From Sporosarcina sp. (GTDB lineage: Bacteria; Bacillota; Bacilli; Bacillales_A; Planococcaceae), in assembly GCF_029257255.1 (NCBI RefSeq), contig NZ_JARICI010000020.1:1-64000 (forward strand): a stretch of 64,000 nt of DNA, read 5' to 3'. A program made the position numbers and the translations under genes. Below are positions 26,495 to 36,178 of the stretch, in pieces (positions within the stretch are counted from its first letter, which is position 1; each line of letters opens with the position of its first letter). Below the pieces are notes generated by a model that made no database searches, had not been told where the DNA came from, and was given only the letters and a program-made list of their open reading frames with translations.

Positions 26495-28555
26495 TCAGCT
26501 AAGTTGGAGTGCTCCCTCACTGTCCAGGCGAGCGGTAATATTCGTTCCGTCCCTTGTAAAGACGTGTTTACGCGTACCCACGTGAACTTCAGTCCCCACG
26601 TACGCCATGCCAATTTTTATTCGTCCCTGCGCACTCGTGCGGATTACTGTCTTCACCGGACTTTCTGATCCAGCTTCCTGCAGCACAACTTCAGTCGGTG
26701 CAGAAATTTCTCCGCCTCTACACACTCCTATAATTTTGATGGCATGTGAAGCGGTCAGATCACTGTGATAGACACCTTTTGAATGGACCTCTATATCCCC
26801 GTTGCTGTAGAGCGTACTGTTGATAGCATACGGTACACTCAGTTTAATTTGTGGTGAGCTTTCCGTGTCATATAACTGTACTAAGATCTGTGCATGTTCA
26901 ACCAGTTGTTCAAAGTCAGTCATATTCTGCAGATCTTCATTCAGTGGATTGATGAAAATATCGTACAGCCGATCCGCCAATTCTGTCCATTCTTCATCAA
27001 TTAACTCACCCTGCGCCCGTACTTTTTGGATAAAATGCTTGTTCAGTTCTTCAAATTGCGCATATCGTTTCTCCATCAGCAAATAAATCAATCGTTTTAA
27101 TTCAGACGGGCTCAGATCAGCTTCTCCCTGCCCGCGAATGACAAAGATCTGATCTATCGCTTCTTTGATCTGTACAAGCAAATGTGTGACGTCCTTTATG
27201 ATGACCGCCAATTCACTGACGGCTGCTTCCTGCTTTCCAGCGCTAATAGTAGAAGAGAGGACATTTCCGCGCACGGTTATGGATTTCATTGCATGAATCA
27301 CAGCTTTGGTCACTGAGCCTCCGACGTACACACCACCTGTCGCCCCGACGAACATGGACGGTAAAACATTACCACCTATCCGGACATCTCCTTCAAAGCG
27401 GATGTTCCCACTTTCTAAATCGACTTCGCCCGGATGATGAAATTCATTATTCACATCGATTTTCACTAATTTTTCGCGCCAATCAAGTGCAGGTTTTCCG
27501 GAAATCAATGTCACAATATCCTGATCCACCTGTTTGACGTTTTTGCCAAGGCGCAGGACGATATCCCGAACAGGTTTTACGGGAATTTCCTTGCCCAATA
27601 AACTTCTGCCCGGTGTCCCCGGCACAGGCAACACATGCGTTGCAATCACTTGACCTTCCTTCACATTCGCGATGGCGTTCATTTCACGGAAATCAACTTT
27701 CTCTTCACTGTCCGGATCAAATTCTTCATAGCGGATATGTACTTCAAGATCACCATCTGTACCTTCTGTAGGCAACGTGCCTTTTGCCACAATTAATTCA
27801 TAAGGTTTATCTACATCCGTTACCTTCTTGATCGCTGGAAACAGCAGCCCTTGCTGGACGCCCTTCGCCTTCAGTTCGTCCACAATATCCTGTGCTTTCA
27901 GGTCATTAGTAAATTCAGTGGTTTCCTCTACCTGTATTGCAATACTCGGGGACCAGGGAGTGTCCGTCAACATACGCTGAATACGCTTTCCCGGTGTAAA
28001 TGACAATAATGCGATCATATCTTTTTCCATTAGCTGTATGGTAAATTTCGGGGATATGACCTCATCACAGATCGTCAAAGTCACTTCGTCTTCAGGCTGA
28101 ATCAATACAGGTTCTGTCTGCAATTTGCCATTAATATGGAGCAGTGCATTTTCATTTGGAATAACGGACGGCAGCCGGTCCCCACCGAAACTGAATTGAA
28201 TTTCACCTTCATAAATTCTAACGCCGCTCGTTTCTGTCTGTGGTTCAGTTTGAACTGTGGAATCAACGGATGGACTCTTTACAGTACGAGCTGTTCCGGC
28301 TTCTGCTTCATCCAATAAATTCGCCAATTCTTCAATCTTAGAAAGCACCGGTTTCACTTCGGGCTTTTCTTCTTGTTGTGCTTTACTTGTCACAGTTACT
28401 TCTGCAGATACTTTGCGCAATCCCATTAAACGTCTTCCTGGGTTTGTAAGTACTTCTACATCCACCTGTTCCTTAGTCAATTTGAGCATAGCCAACGCTT
28501 GCTGAACCGCTTCTTCTACTGTGTTCGCTTGGACCGTCACTGCTTTTTTCAACAC
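26495..28555 (-). CDS. FapA/DUF342 protein with N-terminal Jag-like domain
   Basis: The 686-residue protein begins with a Jag-N-type domain (VTVQANTVEEAVQQALAMLK and a GRRLMGLRKVSAEV stretch), a variable linker, and from about residue 170 the FapA/DUF342 beta-solenoid with repeats such as GDVRIGGNVLPSMFVGATGG. A coiled-coil insert lies near 450-560. FapA proteins are linked to polar or flagellar localisation in some species, but the role in Bacillales is unclear. GTG 28555 or TTG 28552 is the likely start behind AGGGG; GTG 28561 is less well spaced. Confidence 0.83.
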   Translation of the reverse strand: MLKKAVTVQANTVEEAVQQALAMLKLTKEQVDVEVLTNPGRRLMGLRKVSAEVTVTSKAQQEEKPEVKPVLSKIEELANLLDEAEAGTARTVKSPSVDSTVQTEPQTETSGVRIYEGEIQFSFGGDRLPSVIPNENALLHINGKLQTEPVLIQPEDEVTLTICDEVISPKFTIQLMEKDMIALLSFTPGKRIQRMLTDTPWSPSIAIQVEETTEFTNDLKAQDIVDELKAKGVQQGLLFPAIKKVTDVDKPYELIVAKGTLPTEGTDGDLEVHIRYEEFDPDSEEKVDFREMNAIANVKEGQVIATHVLPVPGTPGRSLLGKEIPVKPVRDIVLRLGKNVKQVDQDIVTLISGKPALDWREKLVKIDVNNEFHHPGEVDLESGNIRFEGDVRIGGNVLPSMFVGATGGVYVGGSVTKAVIHAMKSITVRGNVLSSTISAGKQEAAVSELAVIIKDVTHLLVQIKEAIDQIFVIRGQGEADLSPSELKRLIYLLMEKRYAQFEELNKHFIQKVRAQGELIDEEWTELADRLYDIFINPLNEDLQNMTDFEQLVEHAQILVQLYDTESSPQIKLSVPYAINSTLYSNGDIEVHSKGVYHSDLTASHAIKIIGVCRGGEISAPTEVVLQEAGSESPVKTVIRTSAQGRIKIGMAYVGTEVHVGTRKHVFTRDGTNITARLDSEGALQLS

Positions 28556-28611
28556 GCCCACCCCTGTCTATATTCCTGATACTTTTATAGTACCATACTG
28601 CAAGGATGGCT

Positions 28612-28845
28612 TTAAAAAAATATTCCAATAATGACAAGTGCAGCAATTAGTAAACCACCGACAGTCTGAATCATTTCGGTCGATACCACAGGTTTCTTCT
28701 GAAATACATCAATTAATTCTAGGTCTTCACGCAGCTGCTTCACTTCTTTACGCAAGTCTTCCACTTCAGTATTCAATGTACTAAGTTCCTGTGACTGCTT
28801 AATTACCAGCTCATGTTTTTCTAAAGACGTTTCATTAGTTTCCAT
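28612..28845 (-). CDS. Small coiled-coil membrane protein
   Basis: The 77-residue protein has an acidic coiled coil (about 8-48, with LSTLNTEVEDLRKEVKQLRE) followed by a single C-terminal membrane helix ending IIGIFF. ATG 28845 follows GGAG. It is tail-anchored in layout. No family or role is recognised; it lies upstream of the FapA-like gene in the same direction. Confidence 0.68.
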   Translation of the reverse strand: METNETSLEKHELVIKQSQELSTLNTEVEDLRKEVKQLREDLELIDVFQKKPVVSTEMIQTVGGLLIAALVIIGIFF

Positions 28846-29163
28846 AACAACTCCGCCCTTCACCTTTTCTTTTCTATACGTTTATGCGAGTCGATAAGTT
28901 TCATGCTTATGTAATAACTTCCATTGCATTTTTTGAGTCCAGGGTGTATTATAAATTTACAAGCTGTATTGTTCGTATGTACATTAAGTTTTAACCTTTA
29001 AGCTGTAACAGGGAGTTTATTACGAAACGGAAATGGCATGCCGGGTTCCTTTCTTAGCAATCCGGACATACAGGAACGTTTTCCGCAAACACCCACTTTG
29101 AGGAGTGGTGGTTTAAAACTTTCTATGACTAAACTACGGCAAAGACGGCTTCTATAAAGACAG
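28846..29163. other. Spacer with no recognised gene
   Basis: No supported gene is present. A stem CCACT/AGTGG (near 29092-29107) lies inside a GC-richer block (29020-29160) that stands out from the AT-rich surroundings and may be an old intergenic repeat. No T tract follows the stem. Confidence 0.35.
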
Positions 29164-29193
29164 AAAACACCTTCCATTTTGGAAGGTGTTTTT
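29164..29193. terminator. Terminator after the Cys-rich protein gene
   Basis: AAAACACCTTCC-ATTTT-GGAAGGTGTTTTT forms a strong hairpin with T tracts in both directions, 20 bases past the minus-strand gene. Confidence 0.82.
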
Positions 29194-29211
29194 GTATGGA
29201 AACTAATTAAC

Positions 29212-29535
29212 TCAAGCAGCATTACTGCACGCTTCGGCACATTTCCGACATGCTTCTGCACACTTTTTACAATGCTCATGATCGTGTTTTCCGCATTCCT
29301 CCGCACACTTTTTACAAATTTCAACACAAAGCTGCAATATCTGTGCAGTAAACGGGCTGTTTCGGGTAATGGCTTGAATTGCATAAGAACAGACTTCGGC
29401 ACATTCACGGTCTAGTCGGATACAATCCGCCATCATCTTGACATCTTCCTCCTTCAGACACGCATCAAAACAATGATTACAAGCTTTTACACAGTCTTCC
29501 AATACACGAAGTACTTCGTCATATTTACTACTCAT
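29212..29535 (-). CDS. Four-helix-bundle copper-binding protein (DUF326, YhjQ-like)
   Basis: The 107-residue cysteine-rich protein has repeated CxxxC pairs along its helices (CVKACNHCFDAC, then CVEICKKCAEEC and CKKCAEACRKCAEAC). This is the DUF326 pattern related to copper storage proteins, whose inward cysteines bind Cu(I). ATG 29535 follows GGGAGGCG. It stands alone, so copper handling is an inference from the family. Confidence 0.86.
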   Translation of the reverse strand: MSSKYDEVLRVLEDCVKACNHCFDACLKEEDVKMMADCIRLDRECAEVCSYAIQAITRNSPFTAQILQLCVEICKKCAEECGKHDHEHCKKCAEACRKCAEACSNAA

Positions 29536-29617
29536 TCGATCGCCTCCCAGATTATATTTCTTTCTTACTCTTCCCACTCATTTCCATTCTAAACTAAAAG
29601 CTTTGCTTTCTTATTCA

Positions 29618-29647
29618 TTGAAAATCTTTTCATGTTTCAGGTACACT
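29618..29647 (+). promoter_or_regulatory. Promoter of the heme monooxygenase gene with palindrome
   Basis: TTGAAA (29618-29623) and TACACT (29642-29647) are 18 bp apart. The palindrome TGAAAATCTTTTCA (29619-29632) covers the -35 element, a possible repressor site; it only loosely resembles a Fur box. Confidence 0.45.
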
Positions 29648-29689
29648 AAACAATAATCAACAAACTTTAAGTAGATAGGGTGAAGAATT

Positions 29690-30175
29690 ATGAAACTATT
29701 TAAATGGACTGGGCCGTTGGAGGAAGCAGGTAATTTACCAGAAGAATCCCGTGCTCTTTTATTGAATAATGATGAAGAAGTACTCGTACTGCAAGAAGCG
29801 GAATCTACTAACTTGGAAGATGCGGTGGCGTATGAAATACTGGATCAAAGTGGTGATTTGCCGTCAGGACGCTTTGCGGTTTTGAATAACATTCCGGTAG
29901 CAGAAGACGGACGGGAGATTTTTGAACAGCGTTTTACTAACCGTGCACGCTTAATTGAAGCAGAACCAGGATTTGTTGCCATCCGTGTACTGCGTCCTGT
30001 TAATTCCGACACATATGTCATTTTGACGATGTGGGAAGATGAAGAGTCATTTATTACTTGGCAAAGTTCACAGGCTTACGGTAAAGCGCACGCGAAACGG
30101 GGCACAGAAGACGGAGTCGATCAACGTCCAAACATTTTCCCTAGACCTTCCTTTGTGACAAAATATAAAAAATAA
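29690..30175 (+). CDS. Heme-degrading monooxygenase, HmoB-like
   Basis: The 161-residue protein has a variable N-terminal domain (1-65) and a C-terminal antibiotic-biosynthesis-monooxygenase fold with RLIEAEPGFVAIRVLRP and MWEDEESFITWQSSQAY followed by AH, the W/S/Y/H pattern of B. subtilis HmoB. Such enzymes open heme and release iron. ATG 29690 follows AGGGTGA. A palindrome in its promoter suggests regulation. Confidence 0.83.
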   Translation: MKLFKWTGPLEEAGNLPEESRALLLNNDEEVLVLQEAESTNLEDAVAYEILDQSGDLPSGRFAVLNNIPVAEDGREIFEQRFTNRARLIEAEPGFVAIRVLRPVNSDTYVILTMWEDEESFITWQSSQAYGKAHAKRGTEDGVDQRPNIFPRPSFVTKYKK

Positions 30176-30242
30176 GCGCATAAAAATTAAATTCCTGTAA
30201 AGACTACTCCTGAGGACAATTATGAACTGAGGAGTGAGTTTA

Positions 30243-30740
30243 TTGGGTATTCTAGATGGTAATCCGAAAGATGAACCATTACATTATGGCGAGATCACCG
30301 CTGTTTGGGCATTCATGGGAGCCAACAATGGATTAATCAGCGGATACGAAGCGTTCATCAATCACGCAGAAGACGCAGATTTAATTCATTTGCTGGAAGA
30401 GGCAATTAAGACCATGCGCTCAGAGAATAAAGCTTTCGGCAAAATATTGAAAGCGAATGGTATTACCCCGCCTCCTGCTCTGCCGGAAAGACCAAAATCT
30501 AATCCGGCTGAAATTCCGGCGGGCGCACGATTTATGGATCCTGAAATCGCGGGAGCCATATCGATAAACGTAGGACAAGGCCTGGTTTCATGCAGCATGG
30601 CGATGGGGCAATGCCTGAGGGAAGATGTTGCTGCCATGTTTGCGAAATGCCATATGGATAAAGTGGCGTTTGGCGCAAAATTACTGAGCCTCAACAAATC
30701 AAAAGGATGGATTTTCCCACCACCACTTCATTTAACATGA
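30243..30740 (+). CDS. DUF3231 family protein
   Basis: The 165-residue protein starts at TTG 30243 (9 bases after GAGGAG) as MGILDGNPKDEPLHYGE, the usual N terminus of this ferritin-like, spore-former-specific family (B. subtilis YhcN-unrelated, YkyB-independent). It has a PPALPERPKS linker and a second helical half. Family members are often expressed in sporulation, but no activity is established. It has a strong terminator downstream. Confidence 0.82.
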   Translation: MGILDGNPKDEPLHYGEITAVWAFMGANNGLISGYEAFINHAEDADLIHLLEEAIKTMRSENKAFGKILKANGITPPPALPERPKSNPAEIPAGARFMDPEIAGAISINVGQGLVSCSMAMGQCLREDVAAMFAKCHMDKVAFGAKLLSLNKSKGWIFPPPLHLT

Positions 30741-30750
30741 GCCGATTGGA

Positions 30751-30785
30751 ACTCCGCTATGCATTTGTGCACAGCGGAGTTTTTA
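30751..30785 (+). terminator. Terminator after the DUF3231 gene
   Basis: AACTCCGCT with AGCGGAGTT and TTTTT form a strong hairpin directly after the stop codon. Confidence 0.9.
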
Positions 30786-30809
30786 TAATCTGCTGACCAC
30801 GACTGAAAC

Positions 30810-30829
30810 TCCAGATGCAATCACGCCAA
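30810..30829 (+). repeat. Fragment of the dispersed repeat found in the thiC leader
   Basis: TCCAGATGCAATCACGCCAA matches the minus strand at 22519-22538 with a single difference, and the flanks show weaker similarity (AAA before, ATTGA about 6-11 bases after). Confidence 0.6.
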
Positions 30830-30943
30830 ATCTTAATTGACATAAGTTGTAGTATTTTTTACCACTCATAAAATGGTCTCTACAGCACAATCTATAGGTG
30901 TAGATGACAGATCATCTAACAACTTATAAGGAAGTGCTCCCAA

Positions 30944-31123
30944 ATGAATAAACGTAAAAATGAGCGTCAACGTCAAGAACAACCAAATCAGCATGAACGA
31001 CAGCAACAGGAACGAGGACAACAGCCAGAGAATATGGAGTTTGGCGAAGAATTCACATTTGATCAGAAGCGTGAACAACCTAAAGAAAATCAAAATAAAG
31101 AACGCAGAAATAACCGTAAATAA
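30944..31123 (+). CDS. Small Gln/Glu/Arg-rich hydrophilic protein
   Basis: The 59-residue product starts at ATG 30944 after AAGGAAGTG and is almost entirely Q, E, R, K and N, apart from a central MEFGEEFTFD. The composition recalls small spore proteins (gamma-type SASPs have an EFA motif), but the match is too weak to name. It lies between spore genes and is followed by a terminator. Confidence 0.62.
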   Translation: MNKRKNERQRQEQPNQHERQQQERGQQPENMEFGEEFTFDQKREQPKENQNKERRNNRK

Positions 31124-31137
31124 CTTAACAAAAATAA

Positions 31138-31176
31138 ACAAGCTGCCCCATTTTTATTTGGGAACGGCTTGTTTTC
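31138..31176. terminator. Bidirectional terminator before the ger operon end
   Basis: AACAAGC-TG-CCCCA and TGGGA-ACG-GCTTGTT form the stem between the convergent small gene and gerC, with A/T tracts at both ends. Confidence 0.75.
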
Positions 31177-31214
31177 ATTTTCATTTTATTCGTAATCGCA
31201 ATTCCCTCTATTCT

Positions 31215-32339
31215 TCACTCGATAGTCCCCGCCCCCTGCAGTTTAACATCCACGTTTACATGAACATCCAGGTCAGGATACGCTCTATTCCATTTATCAA
31301 TTTGACCGTCTCGTTCCAGCCTCGTCGCTCTGTAACGGAGGCCAAAGCCAAATGGATCCACTTCATGCTCTTGCATTTTCTTTAAAAATTTAGAAATTAT
31401 TTTCTCGGTCGTATTGGAAGCCATTTGATTATATTCATCAAGTTTTTTTAGAGACAACGGTTGATTAGATTCTCCTATTGTACCAACCATCTTGACATTC
31501 ATTTCAATAGACTGTGGTTCGTCATTTTCCGCTATTATTTGATAATCCATCTTTATTCTGCTGATATTCAGCAACAGCTGAAAATCACCTTTTATCTCTT
31601 TGTACGAAAAACCGCTGGCACCTTTAACTAATGAGTTGTAATATTTAGTCTCTTGATTATCCAGTTTAATCGGCTCTTTATGCTGATCAATCACAATTGC
31701 ATTATTTATTCGAAGCTCAGTTTGTTCTTCATTGGTCTCGATCAAAGGCAAAACCGGATTAATACCGTCGCTGAAAAAGTCCCTACGAAATTGAAATAAG
31801 TAAGTAGTCGTAATAAAAGGACTTTCCGTTCCTGTACCGCCAAAAAAGTTAAACAAAGAAACTGATGCAGGTGCTTCCGTCTCTGGCTCTACTTTTATAA
31901 TTTCCTCAGCAGATGGACTAGCCCCCGCCACAAATGCAATTAACTGAACATCCCCCCTACGCATGAAGTAATCCATAAAATCCTTCAAATGATCTGTCAT
32001 CAATAATTCGTGAACGAGAATCGTTTTCATTTGTCCGAACTCCAACACCTTATCTGCATATGTTTCAAGCATCCGGATACACTCTCCGATTGAATCTCCT
32101 TCATTTGACAAGTATGCATAGCTTGGCTTTTCAGCTTCTTTTATGGCCCCAAACGGCAAGGACACTTTTAACGTCACTTTATACCTTTCTTCATTATTCT
32201 CGACAGGATCGATTGCAATTGCCACAACGAACAGGGTTTTGTCTATATCCTTAAATGCACAGCCTGTCTGCAGTAGCACACCGGTCATTAAAAAAAACAC
32301 TAGCACAATTTTTATAATAAAAATGCTATGACTTCTCAA
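31215..32339 (-). CDS. Spore germination lipoprotein, Ger(x)C family
   Basis: The 374-residue C subunit of a GerA-type nutrient germinant receptor has a lipobox LLQTGC near residue 27 and the Ger(x)C domain. It is lipid-anchored at the outer face of the spore inner membrane. TTG 32339 follows GGAGGGC and overlaps the end of the B subunit by 14 bases. The three ger genes form one operon; the germinant is not predictable from sequence. Confidence 0.92.
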   Translation of the reverse strand: MRSHSIFIIKIVLVFFLMTGVLLQTGCAFKDIDKTLFVVAIAIDPVENNEERYKVTLKVSLPFGAIKEAEKPSYAYLSNEGDSIGECIRMLETYADKVLEFGQMKTILVHELLMTDHLKDFMDYFMRRGDVQLIAFVAGASPSAEEIIKVEPETEAPASVSLFNFFGGTGTESPFITTTYLFQFRRDFFSDGINPVLPLIETNEEQTELRINNAIVIDQHKEPIKLDNQETKYYNSLVKGASGFSYKEIKGDFQLLLNISRIKMDYQIIAENDEPQSIEMNVKMVGTIGESNQPLSLKKLDEYNQMASNTTEKIISKFLKKMQEHEVDPFGFGLRYRATRLERDGQIDKWNRAYPDLDVHVNVDVKLQGAGTIE

Positions 32340-33432
32340 ACTTTGCCCTCCTGTTCACAATCAATAATGCTATAAACAGCACGGCTGATACTGCGGGGAG
32401 CGCATTAAAGTAATAATTACTATATTGAAATAGATTATACTCTGTTTCCTGAATGGTCACTAATACACCTACTGTCCAGAATACGATAATGATGAGGGTG
32501 TTGCTGAAGTACTTACGTGTACCAGGAGCCAGCTGATCTACACTAAAAGTACTTTGAAACAGTTTGAAGGCTACAAACCAGTGAAGCATTATATTCAAAA
32601 ATGCAATCGCCAGGAAGTTTAATAAAAATAGAAATATCACCCGCTCGACTATCCCATATTGCATTCGAACCGAATCACTTGTTGAAACCCACGGATAGAC
32701 GAAATCCTTGATTGAATCGAACCCCAATACACCGATCGGAATAAAGTACGTTGTGGCCAAGGTGATGGAGCCAAACATAAATATAATTATGGCTTGCTTC
32801 CATTTAAATACAATTTTCTTCTTTATTACTGAATTGAATATAATCAGGTCAAAAATACCTACAAATACGTAAGATGCAGCAGCGAAAGCGGTATAACTTG
32901 GCGCATGATTGATATGCATTGCCGCAATCTTCACTTGGTCCCAGTCAATTTGTTCAGTAAAATAAATTTTCCCTAAAAACAAAACAATAATGGGTAGCAG
33001 CAGTACAAAGATCACTTCAAGCAAAAACAGTACATTCCGACTCTGCATGAATAACCCAAATGTAATAACTGCAACAAATGCACCGAGAATCATATAGATG
33101 GACATTTCGGGTGTTAGAAAGCGTGATAGTATCGCCACATAGGTGATCAGCGACTGCAGTCCGGCAATATACCAGACAATGCCAAATAGCAGAAGAAGAG
33201 GAACACCTACCCACTTACTCAAATATGTTTTGAACAGTTCCGGTAAATTTTTTCCCGGAAATTTACTGATCAATCTTATGAACACCCATATTCCAATCAC
33301 TCCATAAATCAGTGCTAAGATAATCGACAACACTGCTCCTTCCGAACTTTTAGAAAGTAGAATTCTGGGAACGGCAGCCAGAATATTGGCTACCATATTG
33401 GACAACAATAAGTAGTAGACAAACCGGCTCAT
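32326..33432 (-). CDS. Spore germination permease, GerAB family
   Basis: This 368-residue integral membrane protein has about ten helices of the APC-like spore permease fold, with the family start RFVYYLLLSNMVANIL. In receptors of this type the B subunit binds the small germinant in the spore inner membrane. ATG 33432 overlaps the stop of the A subunit by 4 bp, and its own end overlaps the C subunit. Confidence 0.92.
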   Translation of the reverse strand: MSRFVYYLLLSNMVANILAAVPRILLSKSSEGAVLSIILALIYGVIGIWVFIRLISKFPGKNLPELFKTYLSKWVGVPLLLLFGIVWYIAGLQSLITYVAILSRFLTPEMSIYMILGAFVAVITFGLFMQSRNVLFLLEVIFVLLLPIIVLFLGKIYFTEQIDWDQVKIAAMHINHAPSYTAFAAASYVFVGIFDLIIFNSVIKKKIVFKWKQAIIIFMFGSITLATTYFIPIGVLGFDSIKDFVYPWVSTSDSVRMQYGIVERVIFLFLLNFLAIAFLNIMLHWFVAFKLFQSTFSVDQLAPGTRKYFSNTLIIIVFWTVGVLVTIQETEYNLFQYSNYYFNALPAVSAVLFIALLIVNRRAKFEKS

Positions 33433-34814
33433 TGATCATCCGCCTTTAATTCCTCATGGCGATCCTTCCAGGCCACCCGCAAAAATGGTTCCCCGAAACT
33501 ATTTAAATTCACCAAGTACATTACCAGTCCAATCATACCTAAGACGAGGCCCGCGAGACCAAAAGAGGTTGTATAAAGCAATAAAAGAAAACGACAAACT
33601 CTAATAGCATAGCTCATTTCATTGATTGGGATAACAAAAGTAGAAATGGCCACCAACGAAATGACAATGACCATAACATTTGAGACCAGTGCTGCCTCCA
33701 CTGCTGCAGTCCCCAATATTAATCCTCCGACAGTCGTTGCCGTGGAACTGACCTTCTCTGGCAGACGTATACTGGCTTCCGTTAATAATTCGATAAACAG
33801 CAACATTAAAAATACCTCGATAAATGATGGGTAAGGTACGCCGATACGGCTGGCTGCCACAGTCAGAGCCAATTCCGTCTTAAATATATCTGGGTTGTAT
33901 GATGTGATCCCGACATAGACAGAAGGCAGCATAGTACAAATTATTATTCCTGCATAACGCAGAAGACGAATAGCACTCACAATCCAGAAGCTGTGGTAAT
34001 TATCTTCCATGGAAAGCATGAAGTCAAAAAAAACAACGGGTGCAATAATACCATGCGGACTTCCATCTACCATGATAATTACTTTTCCGCCGGTCACATT
34101 GTGAAGTAGCCGATCCGGCCGGCCGCTGAGCAAGGTTTTGGGTAGTAAAGTATATTTACTATTGTTTAAATAATATTGTAAATCTGCACTTCCCTGAACC
34201 AATTCTACATCCAGGTTGTTGATACGTAATTTAATCTCTTCCAATAATTCAGGACGGACTTTTTCCCGATCATAAAGTAGAGCAACGGTCCGGTTGGATG
34301 CCTCATCCAACTGCATTGTTTCAATCATTAGTGAAGGCTGATGATAGCGCTGCCGTATTAAATTAATATTCGTTTCTATACTTTCACTGAGCCCAAGCTG
34401 TGGTCCGTGAATGGTTGGTTCCATCTCTGCAGCTTGCACTGTGTTAGCCAATACCATTTTCAATTCAAGTAAAGTAATTTGTTTATCAATCATGACCAGC
34501 ACATTGCCCTTCGTGATTTCGGTCAATACTTCTTCATCACCCGTCGGCATCTGGGTTTCATAAGGCAAGGATTGTACATATTCTGCAAAGTCTTGCTCTG
34601 CAGAATTTCCATAAAAGGGTTTTACAATAACTTCTTGTAATTGCATCATATCTACCACACTTTTTAAATAAAGCAAATGCACGACGTTATCGTTTCTTTT
34701 TAAATTCTTTTTCACAACATCAGCAGAAGGTGCCAGCTGTTTAGCGAGCCGGTTGATATATGCAAGTGCTGCTGTATCTTTTTCTGATTCACCCAAGCCC
34801 TTCACTTCCTTCAT
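33429..34814 (-). CDS. Spore germination protein, GerAA family
   Basis: The A subunit of the germinant receptor has a large hydrophilic N-terminal part (about 1-250) and five or six membrane helices with the family segments DGSPHGIIAPVVFFDF and ASRIGVPYPSFIEVFLML. ATG 34814 has no clear ribosome site; TTG 34796, after AAGGAAGTG, is a good alternative. It is the first gene of a three-gene ger operon expressed in the forespore in known species; a sigma-G promoter was not confidently found. Confidence 0.92.
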   Translation of the reverse strand: MKEVKGLGESEKDTAALAYINRLAKQLAPSADVVKKNLKRNDNVVHLLYLKSVVDMMQLQEVIVKPFYGNSAEQDFAEYVQSLPYETQMPTGDEEVLTEITKGNVLVMIDKQITLLELKMVLANTVQAAEMEPTIHGPQLGLSESIETNINLIRQRYHQPSLMIETMQLDEASNRTVALLYDREKVRPELLEEIKLRINNLDVELVQGSADLQYYLNNSKYTLLPKTLLSGRPDRLLHNVTGGKVIIMVDGSPHGIIAPVVFFDFMLSMEDNYHSFWIVSAIRLLRYAGIIICTMLPSVYVGITSYNPDIFKTELALTVAASRIGVPYPSFIEVFLMLLFIELLTEASIRLPEKVSSTATTVGGLILGTAAVEAALVSNVMVIVISLVAISTFVIPINEMSYAIRVCRFLLLLYTTSFGLAGLVLGMIGLVMYLVNLNSFGEPFLRVAWKDRHEELKADDQ

Positions 34815-35010
34815 TCGAATGTTATTCGCTGTAGATTAGACTGTCCTTTTTGAAGGAAACTTAATCATTGAAGGAAGAGTATTACCACTTAATTTCACTG
34901 ACATTGCTGAAATATATCTAGAGTTAATTTAATGCTGGTGTTTTAGATCGCAGTAAAATGGTCAAGATGAATAGAAGCGTGGATTTTCACAACAGGAAGG
35001 AGGAGGAATA

Positions 35011-35208
35011 ATGAATTTAGCAGCCATTGGAGTACCTGGGTTGATTATCATATTGGTTATTATATTGATTTTATTTGGGCCCCGTAAATTACCGGAAGTC
35101 GGTGCTGCAATCGGAAAGACATTAGCAGAATTCAAGAGATCGGCTAAGGATATCATGGAGGACGAGGAGGAACCAAAGAAAATCGACACACAAGAGCAGG
35201 TGAAATAA
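35011..35208 (+). CDS. tatA: Twin-arginine translocase subunit TatA
   Basis: The 65-residue subunit has the short N-terminal membrane helix (8-22), the [10 protein letters not shown] hinge and an amphipathic helix, then an acidic tail. TatA oligomers form the pore for folded twin-arginine substrates. ATG 35011 follows AGGAGGAGG. tatC starts immediately after the stop, giving a minimal TatA-TatC system. No obvious substrate gene is adjacent. Confidence 0.93.
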   Translation: MNLAAIGVPGLIIILVIILILFGPRKLPEVGAAIGKTLAEFKRSAKDIMEDEEEPKKIDTQEQVK

Positions 35209-36003
35209 ATGACAGTCAATAGCCAGGAACACCAGCCGAATGAGCAAGATACAGCACAAATGACGAATAACGCTAATGCAGAGGAACCAACACTTGTTGA
35301 ACATTTAACAGATCTTCGAAAACAGCTGATCAAAAGCTCTGTCGTCTTTCTAGTTTTCTTCCTGGGGATGTTCAGTACGATCAATCTGTGGTTTCCGTAT
35401 GTGACAAAAGGACATAAACTCATTGTCTTGAGTCCGCTGGAAATCATCACGTTTTATATGTCGATTTCAGCAGCGATTGCACTGGGCTTAGCTTTACCTT
35501 TTGTCTGCCACTTCTTATGGCAATTTGTCAAGCCGGGTCTGAATGAAAAGGAAAGTCGTTTTCTCAGCCTGTACTCGCCTTTCATGTTTATTTTATTTGC
35601 AGGAGGATTGGTTTTTGGCTATTTCGTAGTCAATCCGCTAAGTTATAACTTCCTGATTTCACTTGGAGCAATGAATTTCGATGTGATGATCTCAGCACAG
35701 GAATATGCACGGTTTTTATTACTGACGACTATGCCGATTGGATTGTTGTTTGAATTGCCGATGGTTGCGCTGTTTTTGGCAGCAATTGGTCTGCTGACAG
35801 GAGAAACGATGAAGAAAGTGCGTAAGTGGTCTTATATCGTATTGGCCGTTGTCTCAGGATTGATTACGCCGCCTGATTTCATAAGCCAGCTCATCGTTTT
35901 GGTGCCAATGATCCTACTTTATGAAGGAAGCATCCAACTTGTAATCTACACAGAGAAGCGTGCGCGCATGCGAGAATCAGAAAAAAGCCAATCAGCGATT
36001 TGA
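35209..36003 (+). CDS. tatC: Twin-arginine translocase subunit TatC
   Basis: The 264-residue receptor subunit begins with a hydrophilic, Gln/Asn-rich extension (1-28), then LVEHLTDLRKQLIKS and six membrane helices with SPLEIITFYMSIS, the family hallmark. It recognises the twin-arginine signal. It starts directly after tatA with AGGTGA inside the tatA end. The terminator stem overlaps its final codons. Confidence 0.93.
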   Translation: MTVNSQEHQPNEQDTAQMTNNANAEEPTLVEHLTDLRKQLIKSSVVFLVFFLGMFSTINLWFPYVTKGHKLIVLSPLEIITFYMSISAAIALGLALPFVCHFLWQFVKPGLNEKESRFLSLYSPFMFILFAGGLVFGYFVVNPLSYNFLISLGAMNFDVMISAQEYARFLLLTTMPIGLLFELPMVALFLAAIGLLTGETMKKVRKWSYIVLAVVSGLITPPDFISQLIVLVPMILLYEGSIQLVIYTEKRARMRESEKSQSAI

Positions 36004-36018
36004 TTGGCTTTTTTCTGT
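35979..36018 (+). terminator. Terminator overlapping the tatC stop
   Basis: AAAAAAGCCAATCA-GCGAT-TTGATTGGCTTTTTT is a strong hairpin; the TGA stop lies in its second arm. Confidence 0.88.
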
Positions 36019-36178
36019 TTTTATTCATTCCAGCCATTGCAATATCACTCCTACGCTACTTTTCTATTGCTTATAGATACCCATTTCTCATAAATAACTA
36101 TCATGCTGATTGTCTAACATGTATCAATAGATAATTTCATAACATAAGGGAATGAGTTCTTGAATAGGAGGTTTACCG

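Noticed and set aside
28998..29211. Extended minus-strand reading frame downstream of the Cys-rich gene
   Set aside because: It lies partly in another frame of the Cys-rich gene and has no ribosome site or family match.
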